Shown here piece by piece: positions 42,421-50,858 of a stretch of DNA of 64,000 nucleotides (within the stretch, counting starts at the first letter, position 1; each line of letters begins with the position of its first letter). The stretch is from Capnocytophaga sputigena. Its GTDB lineage: Bacteria > Bacteroidota > Bacteroidia > Flavobacteriales > Flavobacteriaceae. The stretch is taken from assembly GCF_900446695.1 (NCBI RefSeq), contig NZ_UAVP01000008.1, positions 124,001 through 188,000 of the forward strand, written 5' to 3'. The position numbers were made by a program, and so were the translations under genes. The notes under the pieces are model-generated. The model searched no databases, had not been told where the DNA came from, and was given only the letters and a program-made list of their open reading frames with translations.

Positions 42421-43125
42421 TTATTCCTGATGAAATACTATTCTTCTATGTTCTTCTAAGTAAGGTTTGTTTTCATCATAAACCTTAAAGAGTTCATCAT
42501 TAGGACTAATACCTAAAACTTTATACTCTTCTTCTTTTATAAGAGGAGAAATAATTATTTTGCCATTATCTTCAAAAGAAATAAGTCCTTTGTCAAATAA
42601 TTTGTCGTAGTTAGGTAATAGCAAGAGTCCATTATAAGGGTCTAACTTTTCTATATTAGTAGATTTACTCCAAGGTTTTATATGTGATGCGATTAATAAT
42701 TCTGTCATTTCACATTTAGAAACAGCACATTTCTTCCAAAGATTTATTAATTTATTTCTATAATTTCCTTGTCCTATTCTTGCAGATATTAATTGCTCTT
42801 TCTCTGTTTTAGGAATAATTTCATCTTTTATAATTGTTTCTATATCATCAATTAAATCAGATTTCTCAGCAATAAACTTTCTGTACTTATTGAGAGCAGC
42901 TTTAAAATCAGAATAATCATTATTGTTTTCATTTAGATATATACTTCTCTTCGATTTATTCTTTTCAAGATGATTTATAATAGTATCATTATCAACTAAA
43001 TCTCTACTAATACTGAATCCCTCTTTGGCTATAAAACGTAACCAAGTAATATAATTTCCATAAGCTTTTAAACCTTCTTTTTTCATAAAGGCTTTAAACT
43101 CATTTTCAAATTCTATATATTCCAT
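42421..43125 (-). CDS. HNH endonuclease inserted in the pigment operon
   Basis: A 234-residue nuclease with a C-terminal HNH_2-like domain: IGQGNYRNKLINLWKKCAVS, then LLIASHIKPWSKSTNIEKLD, YNGLLLLPNYDKLFDKGLIS, and DNGKIIISP. The His of ASHIKPWS and the following Asn/Asp cluster form the betabetaalpha-metal site. The N-terminal about 130 residues are Lys/Asn-rich and helical, possibly for DNA recognition. The gene is clearly richer in A+T than its neighbours and lies only five bases after darA, so it seems acquired. Similar stand-alone HNH proteins occur as restriction or homing-type enzymes; function unproven. Confidence 0.8.
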   Translation of the reverse strand: MEYIEFENEFKAFMKKEGLKAYGNYITWLRFIAKEGFSISRDLVDNDTIINHLEKNKSKRSIYLNENNNDYSDFKAALNKYRKFIAEKSDLIDDIETIIKDEIIPKTEKEQLISARIGQGNYRNKLINLWKKCAVSKCEMTELLIASHIKPWSKSTNIEKLDPYNGLLLLPNYDKLFDKGLISFEDNGKIIISPLIKEEEYKVLGISPNDELFKVYDENKPYLEEHRRIVFHQE

Positions 43126-43130
43126 ATTCT

Positions 43131-44021
43131 TTAATTGTTAATTATTAATTGTTTAACATCTCGTTCTACTTTCCAAAAGAATAATGGATAAGTGAGCCAG
43201 TATAGCAACCATACGATGGGCATCAGTACCCAGATAGCGATATACAGATAGATACGGAAGCATTTTAGCAGGAATTTACGTTTCTTACTGCCGTAAATCA
43301 TCTTTGCCCAGATGCCAAAAAGGCGGTTGCCTTTCTTCTCTGCCGAAAGGAGAAAACGCTTGTAATGCACGCCTCCGTGGGCTACTATTTCTTTTTGCAG
43401 TCCTGTGTAATCACCGGTTTGTAGATGCTGGGCAATGAGAGAGCCGTATACACTCGCAACTTGTACATCTTTATCGGCGACACCTGCTTTGGGGAACACA
43501 CCGAGATAGCGTTTGTTCTTATCGCCTGAAAAGAGCCATTGTACAATGGTAATCACACTGATATGATTGTGATGCCTATCGGTAAGGGCAATATTACCTA
43601 CTAAATGTGCCCCACAATCGGTTAAGAGTTTTTTTACTTTCTGGTGTGCCATTACCCACATATTGCGAGTGCCCGAAATGGTAATGACAGGTTTACCACT
43701 GAGGAGCTTTTTAGCTTCGGGGTGTTGCAAAAAAGAACTCAATGGGATAGAGGGCGAGAGATACCACACTTGGTAGCCCAAAATCACTAAATCGTAATCG
43801 GTATGGGGGAGGTTAAAAGGTTGTAGAGGTTGGGGAATTTGCAAGTAGGACTCAGGGAAGGCGTCAAAGAATGTATCGTCTGTCCACGGAAAAGGGAAAG
43901 GAGTCGCAGTATCAATAGGCAAAAAGTCGATAGTTACCTCCGTGAGTGGGGATAGTACACTATCGATAATCTCTTTGAGTTGCCCCGATTGGGTGTAATA
44001 TACTACTAATACGCGTTTCAT
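43131..44021 (-). CDS. darA: DarA-like dialkylresorcinol condensing protein
   Basis: A 296-residue protein. The N-terminus KRVLVVYYTQSGQLKEIIDS is a flavodoxin-like FMN-binding loop, and LVILGYQVWYLSPSIPLSSF is the second conserved loop. The C-terminal part has two hydrophobic helices (RIYLYIAIWVLMPIVWLLYW). This architecture matches the proteins annotated as dialkylresorcinol condensing enzyme DarA in flexirubin clusters. Its start overlaps the acyltransferase stop by four bases. Confidence 0.75.
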   Translation of the reverse strand: MKRVLVVYYTQSGQLKEIIDSVLSPLTEVTIDFLPIDTATPFPFPWTDDTFFDAFPESYLQIPQPLQPFNLPHTDYDLVILGYQVWYLSPSIPLSSFLQHPEAKKLLSGKPVITISGTRNMWVMAHQKVKKLLTDCGAHLVGNIALTDRHHNHISVITIVQWLFSGDKNKRYLGVFPKAGVADKDVQVASVYGSLIAQHLQTGDYTGLQKEIVAHGGVHYKRFLLSAEKKGNRLFGIWAKMIYGSKKRKFLLKCFRIYLYIAIWVLMPIVWLLYWLTYPLFFWKVERDVKQLIINN

Positions 44022-44917
44022 TGTTCATCCCAAAAGTTGAAATAGTTAAACCATTGCAGTGGGTACTTTTTGAGCATCTGCTCCATATTTTCGGTATAAG
44101 CATCGAGTAGAGTTTGAGTATCGCGATTTTTCACTTCAGCAACTCGGGCATATAGGTGGTAATGCAACCTACTTTCCTTCATCACATAGACAAAAAGCAC
44201 AGGCACTTTCAAGCGGGAAGCTATAAAAAAAGGACCTGCGGGAAAGGTAGCTTCTGCGCCCAAGAGTGTTCCTTTGAGTGAGCGCACGCCCTCAAAATAT
44301 CGGTCGCCAGTGAAACACACTATCTTGTTATCGCCAATAGCATCATTGATTTTGAAGATATGCGACATATCTTCTTTTACATAGATAAATTGGTTAGAGG
44401 GTTTGTTTTTAGAAATAGACTCCAAATACTCTTTAATTACAGAATGTTCCATATCGGTAGTTACCGTACTGATTTGCAAATTGAGGTCTATCTTTCTAAA
44501 AAAAGGTTCAGCTATTTCAAAATTACCTATATGCGCTGAAATAAGTACGCCACTTTGTCGCTGGTCGAGGAGTTTATACAAGTTTTCGACACCATCGAAC
44601 TCATAGGTAAATTTATCTTCGAGTCCTGCCAAAATAGCAATTTTATCAATAATAGTTTGTCCAAAAGTAAAGTAGTTGAGGTAGAGGCAAGCAACAGCTT
44701 TAAGAGGGTTATATCCTAAGCGATGGCGGAAATAGTAATACATATAGCCATTGGAGCGCCATTCAAACAAAAAGTAGTAGAATGCCACAAATATTAATAG
44801 TATATAAGCAGCATAAATACCTAGGTGCTTCATCAGCCATACAAAGATACTGTAACCGAGCACAGTACCTTTGGATTTTCCTTGCCATTTGGTTTTGCCT
44901 TCGTCGTTAGTGTGCAT
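44018..44917 (-). CDS. LpxL-like acyltransferase of the pigment operon
   Basis: A 299-residue membrane-bound acyltransferase. One N-terminal TM (YAAYILLIFVAFYYFLFEW) is followed by the LPLAT motif HxxxxE in SAHIGNFEIAEPFF, GDRYFEGVRSLKGTLLGAEA, and FPAGPFFIASRLKVPVLFVY. Homologues in aryl polyene/flexirubin clusters esterify the chromophore or attach lipid. Its start overlaps the ACP stop by 11 bases. Confidence 0.82.
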   Translation of the reverse strand: MHTNDEGKTKWQGKSKGTVLGYSIFVWLMKHLGIYAAYILLIFVAFYYFLFEWRSNGYMYYYFRHRLGYNPLKAVACLYLNYFTFGQTIIDKIAILAGLEDKFTYEFDGVENLYKLLDQRQSGVLISAHIGNFEIAEPFFRKIDLNLQISTVTTDMEHSVIKEYLESISKNKPSNQFIYVKEDMSHIFKINDAIGDNKIVCFTGDRYFEGVRSLKGTLLGAEATFPAGPFFIASRLKVPVLFVYVMKESRLHYHLYARVAEVKNRDTQTLLDAYTENMEQMLKKYPLQWFNYFNFWDEQ

Positions 44918-45155
44918 TCACTTTATTTTCTAAGGTAGTATAAAAGTCATTGAAGGTTACGATAGGTTTAAAATCGGCTTCTACTAATTTCACACCGAAT
45001 TCTTGTTCAATCATCACCACCAAATCTACGTAGTCGAGGCTGTCTAATCCTAAGGAATCGCGGAAGTTAGCCTCAGGGGCAATCACACTGCCATCTACTT
45101 CAAATTCATCTACAAAAATACGGGTAGTAAGGTCTATTATTTCTTGTCTGTTCAT
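44907..45155 (-). CDS. Acyl carrier protein of the pigment operon
   Basis: An 82-residue ACP. The phosphopantetheine site is the Ser in RDSLGLDSLDYVDLVVMIEQ, within the classical GLDSLDxVDL motif. It heads the minus-strand operon ACP-acyltransferase-DarA-[HNH]-DarB-dehydratases, so it presumably carries the polyene or alkyl-resorcinol chain. A TACCTTTG box at 45190-45197 (minus) gives the operon promoter. Confidence 0.9.
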   Translation of the reverse strand: MNRQEIIDLTTRIFVDEFEVDGSVIAPEANFRDSLGLDSLDYVDLVVMIEQEFGVKLVEADFKPIVTFNDFYTTLENKVNAH

Positions 45156-45189
45156 TATTACGGTTTTTAATATACTTTTTAAAAAGGGA

Positions 45190-45197
45190 CAAAGGTA
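45190..45197 (-). promoter_or_regulatory. -7 promoter box of the pigment operon
   Basis: CAAAGGTA on plus is TACCTTTG on minus, 34 bases upstream of the ACP ATG. Confidence 0.65.
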
Positions 45198-45212
45198 TGA
45201 ATTAATTATAGA

Positions 45213-45773
45213 TTAATCAAATTTTTCATTGTGATACTTATTTTTACTTCTTGCGAAAGACATTTGTTCTCTTATACCTCCTTGTTGTAAAAACATTTCT
45301 TGTTGTTTTTCTATTAAATGTCTAAGCATATAAGTTGCTTGTTGGATGAGAGTGATACAGAGGTTTGCCAATGCTTCATCATCACATTTAGGGAGTAAAG
45401 TAGGATACCTCCAAGAGATTTCCTGACTACGAGCAAAAGTACGAACTTTTTCAAAACGAGGATGCCCCTTTTTCCATTGAACTTTATTTCGTACTCTTAA
45501 ATAATCTTCATAATCAAGCAATAGTTCTTCAAGGCTCGCTTTTGCAACATTTGTTAGCTTTATTTCTGTTTCTGCAGAGGTGGTAGCAGCCTGACTTCCT
45601 TCTGCAATATTCTGTTTCCCAGAACGTGCTGCTTGCAACATTTGGTCAATGGTGCGGTCTCCTTTTTTAAGAAAGTGTTGCACAAAATAAAAGGTTATGT
45701 CATAAATAATCACTGATACTTGATAAACACGTAATTTCTTATATCCTCCTTTTTGTTTCAAAAAAGTTGTCAT
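45213..45773 (-). CDS. Four-helix-bundle (23S rRNA IVP/S23-like) protein
   Basis: A 186-residue helical protein. LRVYQVSVIIYDITFYFVQH, QMLQAARSGKQNIAEGSQAA and ELLLDYEDYLRVRNKVQWKK follow the four-helix bundle suffix proteins related to the IVP/avd family; QAARSGKQNIAEGSQA is the family's diagnostic turn. Related Avd proteins serve retroelements, but no retroelement is seen. The role is unknown. Confidence 0.8.
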   Translation of the reverse strand: MTTFLKQKGGYKKLRVYQVSVIIYDITFYFVQHFLKKGDRTIDQMLQAARSGKQNIAEGSQAATTSAETEIKLTNVAKASLEELLLDYEDYLRVRNKVQWKKGHPRFEKVRTFARSQEISWRYPTLLPKCDDEALANLCITLIQQATYMLRHLIEKQQEMFLQQGGIREQMSFARSKNKYHNEKFD

Positions 45774-45784
45774 TTTTAAAGTGG

Positions 45785-45880
45785 TTTATTAATTTTGTTA
45801 GACTATTGGGACAAGTCGGACAAAGCAGAGTTATCAGACAAGTCAGACGAGTCAGACGAGTCGGATGAGGCTAACAAGTA
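45785..45880 (+). repeat. Short degenerate repeats of AGTCGGAC/AGTCAGAC type
   Basis: A gap between the four-helix gene and glnS holds about eight degenerate 8-9 base units (ACAAGTCGG, ACAAGTCAG, ACGAGTCAG, ACGAGTCGG). Overall purine- and GAC-rich. No hairpin or promoter was seen in it. Confidence 0.6.
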
Positions 45881-45896
45881 GAATGAGAGTTTAGGG

Positions 45897-47585
45897 TTAT
45901 TCATTTTTTATCTTTTCCCAAGTATCTTTTAAGCCGACGGTTTTGTTGAACACCAATTTTTCGGGGGTAGTATCGGGGTCTACACTGAAATAGCCCAAAC
46001 GTTGGAACTGTACTGTGTCGCCTGCTTGAGCAGTTTTGAGACTTGGTTCTACATAAGCAGTTACCACCTTTAGAGAATCGGGGTTGATGTAGTTTAAGAA
46101 ACTATCTTCTTGGCGATCGGGTTCAGGAACAGTAAATAGACGGTCGTAGAGGCGTGCTTCGGCTTCTATTGCGTGAGCTACTGATACCCAATGCAATGTA
46201 CCTTTTACCTTGCGCATACTCGCCTCGGTACCACTACCACTGCGGCTCTCGGGGTCGTAAGTACAATGGATTTCGGTAATATTCCCTTGAGCATCTTTCA
46301 CAACACTTTCAGCTTTGATGATATAAGCATTTTTAAGGCGTACTTCCCCTCCTAATTTCAATCGGAAATACTTTTTATCAGCTTCTTCGCGGAAGTCGTC
46401 GCGCTCGATATACAATTCACGACTGAAAGGCACTTTACGGAAAGTCATAGGGGTTACCTCAGGGTTATTTTCGGCGTCAAGCCATTCTTCTTGTCCCTCA
46501 GGATAATTGGTAATCACCACTTTCACGGGGTCGAGCACTGCCATTACGCGGTTAGCTTTTTTATTGAGGTCTTCGCGCACACAGAATTCTAAAAGAGATA
46601 CATCGATGAGGTTTTCGCGTTTGGCAATACCAATGGTATCAGCGAATTTGCGAATCGCTTCGGGGGTATATCCACGGCGGCGCAAACCAGAGATAGTAGG
46701 CATACGAGGGTCATCCCAGCCAGCCACATAATTTTCGGTTACCAATTGTAAGAGTTTTCGCTTACTTACAATGGTGTGACTAAGGTTACGACGGGCAAAC
46801 TCACGTTGTTTAGGTCGGGTACGTGAGTTGTCGTATACTTGATCTAAAAACCAGTCGTATAGTTCGCGGTGAGGCAAAAACTCTAAGGTGCAGAGAGAGT
46901 GAGATATTTGTTCGAGGTAGTCGCTTTCACCGTGAGCCCAGTCGTACATAGGGTAGATATGCCATTTGTCGCCTGTGCGGTGGTGTGAAGCGTTCATAAT
47001 ACGGTAGATGATAGGGTCGCGCATTAGCATATTAGGCGATGCCATATCTATTTTGGCGCGGAGTACATAGGTACCATTTTCGAACTCACCGTTTTTCATA
47101 CGTTCAAAAAGGGCGAGGTTTTCCTCAGGAGAGGTATTGCGATAGGGACTATCGGTTCCTGCAGTAGTAGGGGTACCTTTTTGAGCCGCAATTTCTTCGG
47201 AGGTTTGTTTATCTACATAAGCTTTTCCTTGTTTGATGAGCATTACTGCCCAGTCGTAAAGTTCTTGAAAATAGTCGGAAGCATAGCATTCTTTATCCCA
47301 TTTGAATCCGAGCCACTCTACATCGCGGCGAATCGCATCTACATATTCTTGTTCTTCTTTAGATGGGTTGGTGTCGTCAAAACGCAAATTTACAGGGGCA
47401 TTGTAGCGCAAGCCTAAACCAAAGTTGAGGCAAATAGAGCTCGCGTGACCGAGGTGCAAGTAACCATTCGGTTCTGGGGGGAAGCGAAAGCGCAAAGCGT
47501 TGGCGGGAAAACCTGCAGCGAGGTCTTCCTCAATGATATTTTCTATAAAATTATTAGAGCGTTGTTCTTTTAATTCTTCTGACAT
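45897..47585 (-). CDS. glnS: Glutaminyl-tRNA synthetase
   Basis: A 562-residue class I synthetase. PPEPNGYLHLGHASSICLNF holds the HIGH-type motif (HLGH, 44-47), VSKRKLLQLV the KMSKS loop (about 272-277), and RFDDTNPSKEEQEYVDAIRR, DDPRMPTISGLRRRGYTPEA and HYISPDTT-like anticodon-domain features are normal. It charges tRNA-Gln directly, so the organism should not depend on GatCAB for Gln-tRNA. Length is normal for the bacterial form. Confidence 0.96.
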   Translation of the reverse strand: MSEELKEQRSNNFIENIIEEDLAAGFPANALRFRFPPEPNGYLHLGHASSICLNFGLGLRYNAPVNLRFDDTNPSKEEQEYVDAIRRDVEWLGFKWDKECYASDYFQELYDWAVMLIKQGKAYVDKQTSEEIAAQKGTPTTAGTDSPYRNTSPEENLALFERMKNGEFENGTYVLRAKIDMASPNMLMRDPIIYRIMNASHHRTGDKWHIYPMYDWAHGESDYLEQISHSLCTLEFLPHRELYDWFLDQVYDNSRTRPKQREFARRNLSHTIVSKRKLLQLVTENYVAGWDDPRMPTISGLRRRGYTPEAIRKFADTIGIAKRENLIDVSLLEFCVREDLNKKANRVMAVLDPVKVVITNYPEGQEEWLDAENNPEVTPMTFRKVPFSRELYIERDDFREEADKKYFRLKLGGEVRLKNAYIIKAESVVKDAQGNITEIHCTYDPESRSGSGTEASMRKVKGTLHWVSVAHAIEAEARLYDRLFTVPEPDRQEDSFLNYINPDSLKVVTAYVEPSLKTAQAGDTVQFQRLGYFSVDPDTTPEKLVFNKTVGLKDTWEKIKNE

Positions 47586-47622
47586 TTTTTTAGTGTTTAG
47601 GGAGAGTATTCTTTACAAAGTG

Positions 47623-47630
47623 CAAAGGTA
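47623..47630 (-). promoter_or_regulatory. -7 promoter box of glnS
   Basis: CAAAGGTA on plus is TACCTTTG on minus; the complement of TTG lies at 47650-47652, a 19-base spacing. Confidence 0.65.
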
Positions 47631-47645
47631 GGAATAATTAGTGAA

Positions 47646-47815
47646 TTAGCAAAGTGCGAAGGCGAGAGGGCTTGGAAATATAGGGTGCGAGCCGCACGGG
47701 CAGGTGGTGGAAGCTGTGGAAAATATGAGAGTGTGGGAGGTGGGGGAGCGGTGGGAGCTAGTGGGAATAATGGGAAGGATAGGAGCGGTGGGAGTTGGGG
47801 GAGCTAGGGGAAGAG
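47646..47815. other. G-rich, strand-skewed spacer between glnS and the DUF6850 gene
   Basis: Most of the 422-base gap 47586-48007. The plus strand is dominated by G with repeated GGTGGGAG and GGGAGCTAG units and at least six runs of three or more G between about 47720 and 47815 (for example GGGAGGTGGGGGAGCGG followed by TGGGAGCTAGTGGG). It meets the G-quadruplex pattern. No coding sequence is convincing; the rest of the gap (47816-48007) holds nothing recognisable. Confidence 0.6.
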
Positions 47816-48007
47816 AAAATAATAGAAAAGTAGTGACAAGCATTTGTTTTTAGTAAGATTTTGCTTCCTTAAATAGGAAATCATTCAAATCTTCATTTTC
47901 ACAATTAAAAGGTTTAATTATATGATTGAATGTAGTTTAACAGAAATAGATTGATTATCAAGCAATCAACTTTACCAAAGTGTAGGGACACAAATGCGAA
48001 TATCGCA

Positions 48008-49543
48008 TTAATAATTAAGTTGTAGATGTAAAGACAAATGGTAACGGTCATCACTTTTGAAAGTAGTGCTATACGTTGTTTTTACTCCTAATACAGCGAA
48101 GAGATGGTTGCGCAATTGTTGTTTGAAATCTGTTCCAAAAGAAAAATGGTATTGAGTTTTGCACAAGAGTGTATTATCTGGGTAGACTACCTCGTCGTAA
48201 AATAACCGAATAGTTTTAGCGGCGTAATCGTTGTTGGTGAGAGTTTTATAATATTCTATATTCTGATTTTCCAGTTTGCTATAGGTAGGCAATTGACATT
48301 GGAATGCTACAAAAGGGGCTATTTCAACTCCCGAAAGTTGGTAACTACGGCTGTGTAATGCTTGAGCGGTGAGGAAATGCCTATCAGTAAGGGTTTGTGC
48401 TAATACATCAGTTTGGTAGGCTTGGTGATAGCCGAGCGTAACAGCAGTTTCGCATAATTGAGTGTATTTTTCAGAATAATAATGTACTGAAAATTGCACA
48501 TCGCGCAATTGCGCTTCATAGTTTTTTCCTTGTTGTAGATTTAAAAAATTTTTACGAGAAGTTTCAGTATATTGAGCGTAATATCTCAACTGAGCTTCCG
48601 ATAGCTTTTTCAGGCGTTGTATATAGACCTTATAGTTTGTGGTATTAAGCGTTGCCATTAAGCGTTCATCGGCTTCATACTCAGTATTACTTTGGTAAGT
48701 ATTTGCTTTTTGCCATTGGTAATGAGCTCCAGTTATCCATTGGACAGTAGGAGTTGTATAATGATAATGCAGCGTTAGCTCATTGAAAGGTCGTTCACGT
48801 TTGGTAGAGACATCAGTGGGAAGCTCGAAAGTGCCATAGCCTAATTGCCAACGGAGGTATTTAGGGTAGTTCATAGGGATATGGCTATCACTATCGGAAA
48901 AAGAAATACCATTGTCTACTTGGGCAAGTCCGTACGTTGTTCCTATGGCTATTTGTTGTTGAGAGGTAAGATTCAGTGCTAATTGGGCGGTAAAAGCTAA
49001 TTCATTAGTTATTATTTTAGGACGAGGATCAAAGGAGGTACGGTATTTTTCACCTAAGTGATAACGGGCAGCAATCATTCCGTTGAGATGAGAGGTAATG
49101 AGTGGAGTGATAAGTCCACCAAATACTTGGTATTGTTGAGCATTCCAATTAGAAGCCTTGCTCACGGCATAGTAATGAGGGTCGGGCATTAGCCCATCGG
49201 GAGCAACCTCAACATAAGAGAGATTCCATTTTTTATTGGTTTGATATTCTCTTTTAATAGTGACATCGCCGAAGAAAGCTGTTTTTTTAGCTTTGTAATA
49301 ACCATTAGTATTTAGGCTGATAGTTGTAACAGCTGAAGGTTGTTGTCCCAAGTGTAAATCACCTTTTTCAGTTTGGAAAGAAAGTCCGGAATTTGTAAAA
49401 TTCTCTAGAGAAGAGGCAGGCAAGAGTACAGGAGTTTGCAGATAAGTTTGGAATACTTTAGGATGTAAGTAACTATCCACTCTGCTTTGAGAGTAGATAG
49501 TTACTGTTGAAGCAAATAATATGAAAAGGGTTTTAGGTATCAT
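48008..49543 (-). CDS. DUF6850-family outer-membrane protein
   Basis: A 511-residue exported barrel-like protein with a signal peptide (MIPKTLFILFASTVTIYSQ). Strand-turn-strand pattern with many Tyr (YKAKKTAFFGDVTIKREYQT; LRWQLGYGTFELPTDVS; HYHYTTPTVQWITGAHYQW) matches DUF6850 outer-membrane proteins. The ATG at 49543 overlaps the preceding stop as TGATG, which fixes the start; the longer frame at 49579 is not needed. It is the third gene of the TonB-receptor operon. Confidence 0.82.
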   Translation of the reverse strand: MIPKTLFILFASTVTIYSQSRVDSYLHPKVFQTYLQTPVLLPASSLENFTNSGLSFQTEKGDLHLGQQPSAVTTISLNTNGYYKAKKTAFFGDVTIKREYQTNKKWNLSYVEVAPDGLMPDPHYYAVSKASNWNAQQYQVFGGLITPLITSHLNGMIAARYHLGEKYRTSFDPRPKIITNELAFTAQLALNLTSQQQIAIGTTYGLAQVDNGISFSDSDSHIPMNYPKYLRWQLGYGTFELPTDVSTKRERPFNELTLHYHYTTPTVQWITGAHYQWQKANTYQSNTEYEADERLMATLNTTNYKVYIQRLKKLSEAQLRYYAQYTETSRKNFLNLQQGKNYEAQLRDVQFSVHYYSEKYTQLCETAVTLGYHQAYQTDVLAQTLTDRHFLTAQALHSRSYQLSGVEIAPFVAFQCQLPTYSKLENQNIEYYKTLTNNDYAAKTIRLFYDEVVYPDNTLLCKTQYHFSFGTDFKQQLRNHLFAVLGVKTTYSTTFKSDDRYHLSLHLQLNY

Positions 49544-50835
49544 CAGTTTAGGGAACTTACATCCGGAGTGGATATCCATATAAAGTCGTTGGTAGAGTTG
49601 TTCGTATCTTGATAGAAGATTTTATCACCTACTCTTTTAGTTTCTTTGCGAATAGCTGATTCGGAGGAGTAAGCACCTTTAGGGCTACTGAGGGCTCCAG
49701 CATCTACATTAGTAGGCAAACGTTTAGGCAGGTTTGCTTCTTGACAACCTACACCGTCAATAATAATATCTACAGGTATCTGCAAGTATTTTCTATCAGG
49801 TTTTTTTCCACGCATAGCGGGACTTTGCACTACTTTTAGAGCATCAGTTTCAGCTTTAGTAGCCCTAAATAACACATAAGCATCACGCCCTTGCACATTT
49901 AATACCATATCTTTAAGTGTGTTTATTTTATAGCGTACCTCCATATTAATGGCAGGATTATCAATATCAGTATTATTTTCTTGATTAGGCAAATAGACCT
50001 CGAATTTAGCTTTACTTAAATCGACTGTTAGTTCGGGGTTAGGGACTTCGTGCTTTTTACCTCCAATGGTAAGTGGTGCTTTGTGGTTCATCGCTGTTTT
50101 GGCGACAATCATTGATTTACCTGAAGCCAAGGGGTAAGTAGTACCATTACCAGGGAAGGCATAGATTTCGTAAGCATAAACAAATTTTGTATTAGCATCT
50201 TTACCAACGCCTACTAAATCAGGAGATTTACTCCAGTCTATCTGACCATTCTCATCTAAGTTTTCTTTTGAAAAACTGTTATACCAGCCGTGGATTTGAG
50301 CAAAGCAGATATTATCTAAATAGATGGTTTCGTTAGAATTGTTATGCACCTCAAAGAATTGGTCTCTCCACTGGAAACCAGCAGCTTTTTGATTATCAGA
50401 ACTAACATAATAAACTTGTTTAATAAGCAAATCGCCTGTTTTACCTGTTTGTAATACCAATTCACTGATAGCATTTTGCTGTGCATTGATAGTTACTTTA
50501 CTCAACGAAGCGTTGAAGCTCGCTTCTTTTTCCTCACCAAAGAGTCTTTTCATCTGTTCGGCAGATAGAGAGATAGAAGCAGAAATATCATAGGTACCCG
50601 CAGATATTACTACACTTGCCTTTCCTTGAGCATCGGTTTTGACAGTGTATATCTGACCATTTTGCAAATTGGTAAGTTTTACATTTACTCCTTCGGCTGC
50701 TTTGCCACCAAAGAAATCGTCGTACTTCACCGATAAACGATGAGTGATATTGGTTACAAAACCATCGCTATCATTATCTTTTTTGCAGGATAGCACGGTT
50801 ATAAAGAGTGCGAAAATTAGAATTACTCGTTTCAT
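49543..50835 (-). CDS. DUF4876-family surface lipoprotein
   Basis: A 430-residue lipoprotein; lipobox VLSC, then KKDNDSDG, an acidic/Lys tag of the type tied to surface export in Capnocytophaga. An N-terminal CarboxypepD-like beta sandwich (GKAAEGVNVKLTNLQNGQIY) is followed by DUF4876 features (FFEVHNNSNETIYLDNICFA; VYEIYAFPGNGTTYPL). The ATG at 50835 was preferred to the TTG at 50862, which lies across the preceding stop. It is placed between the TonB receptor and the DUF6850 gene, so it probably acts as a substrate-binding partner; ligand unknown. Confidence 0.82.
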   Translation of the reverse strand: MKRVILIFALFITVLSCKKDNDSDGFVTNITHRLSVKYDDFFGGKAAEGVNVKLTNLQNGQIYTVKTDAQGKASVVISAGTYDISASISLSAEQMKRLFGEEKEASFNASLSKVTINAQQNAISELVLQTGKTGDLLIKQVYYVSSDNQKAAGFQWRDQFFEVHNNSNETIYLDNICFAQIHGWYNSFSKENLDENGQIDWSKSPDLVGVGKDANTKFVYAYEIYAFPGNGTTYPLASGKSMIVAKTAMNHKAPLTIGGKKHEVPNPELTVDLSKAKFEVYLPNQENNTDIDNPAINMEVRYKINTLKDMVLNVQGRDAYVLFRATKAETDALKVVQSPAMRGKKPDRKYLQIPVDIIIDGVGCQEANLPKRLPTNVDAGALSSPKGAYSSESAIRKETKRVGDKIFYQDTNNSTNDFIWISTPDVSSLN

Positions 50836-50858
50836 ATAATTAGAAATATTGATTATTT

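Noticed and set aside
47646-47843. Minus-strand 65-codon frame rich in Pro and Thr
   Set aside because: It is an artefact of the G-rich spacer; the composition is unlike any neighbour.
48008-49579. DUF6850 gene starting at 49579
   Set aside because: The ATG at 49543 overlaps the previous stop as TGATG and gives a clean signal peptide.
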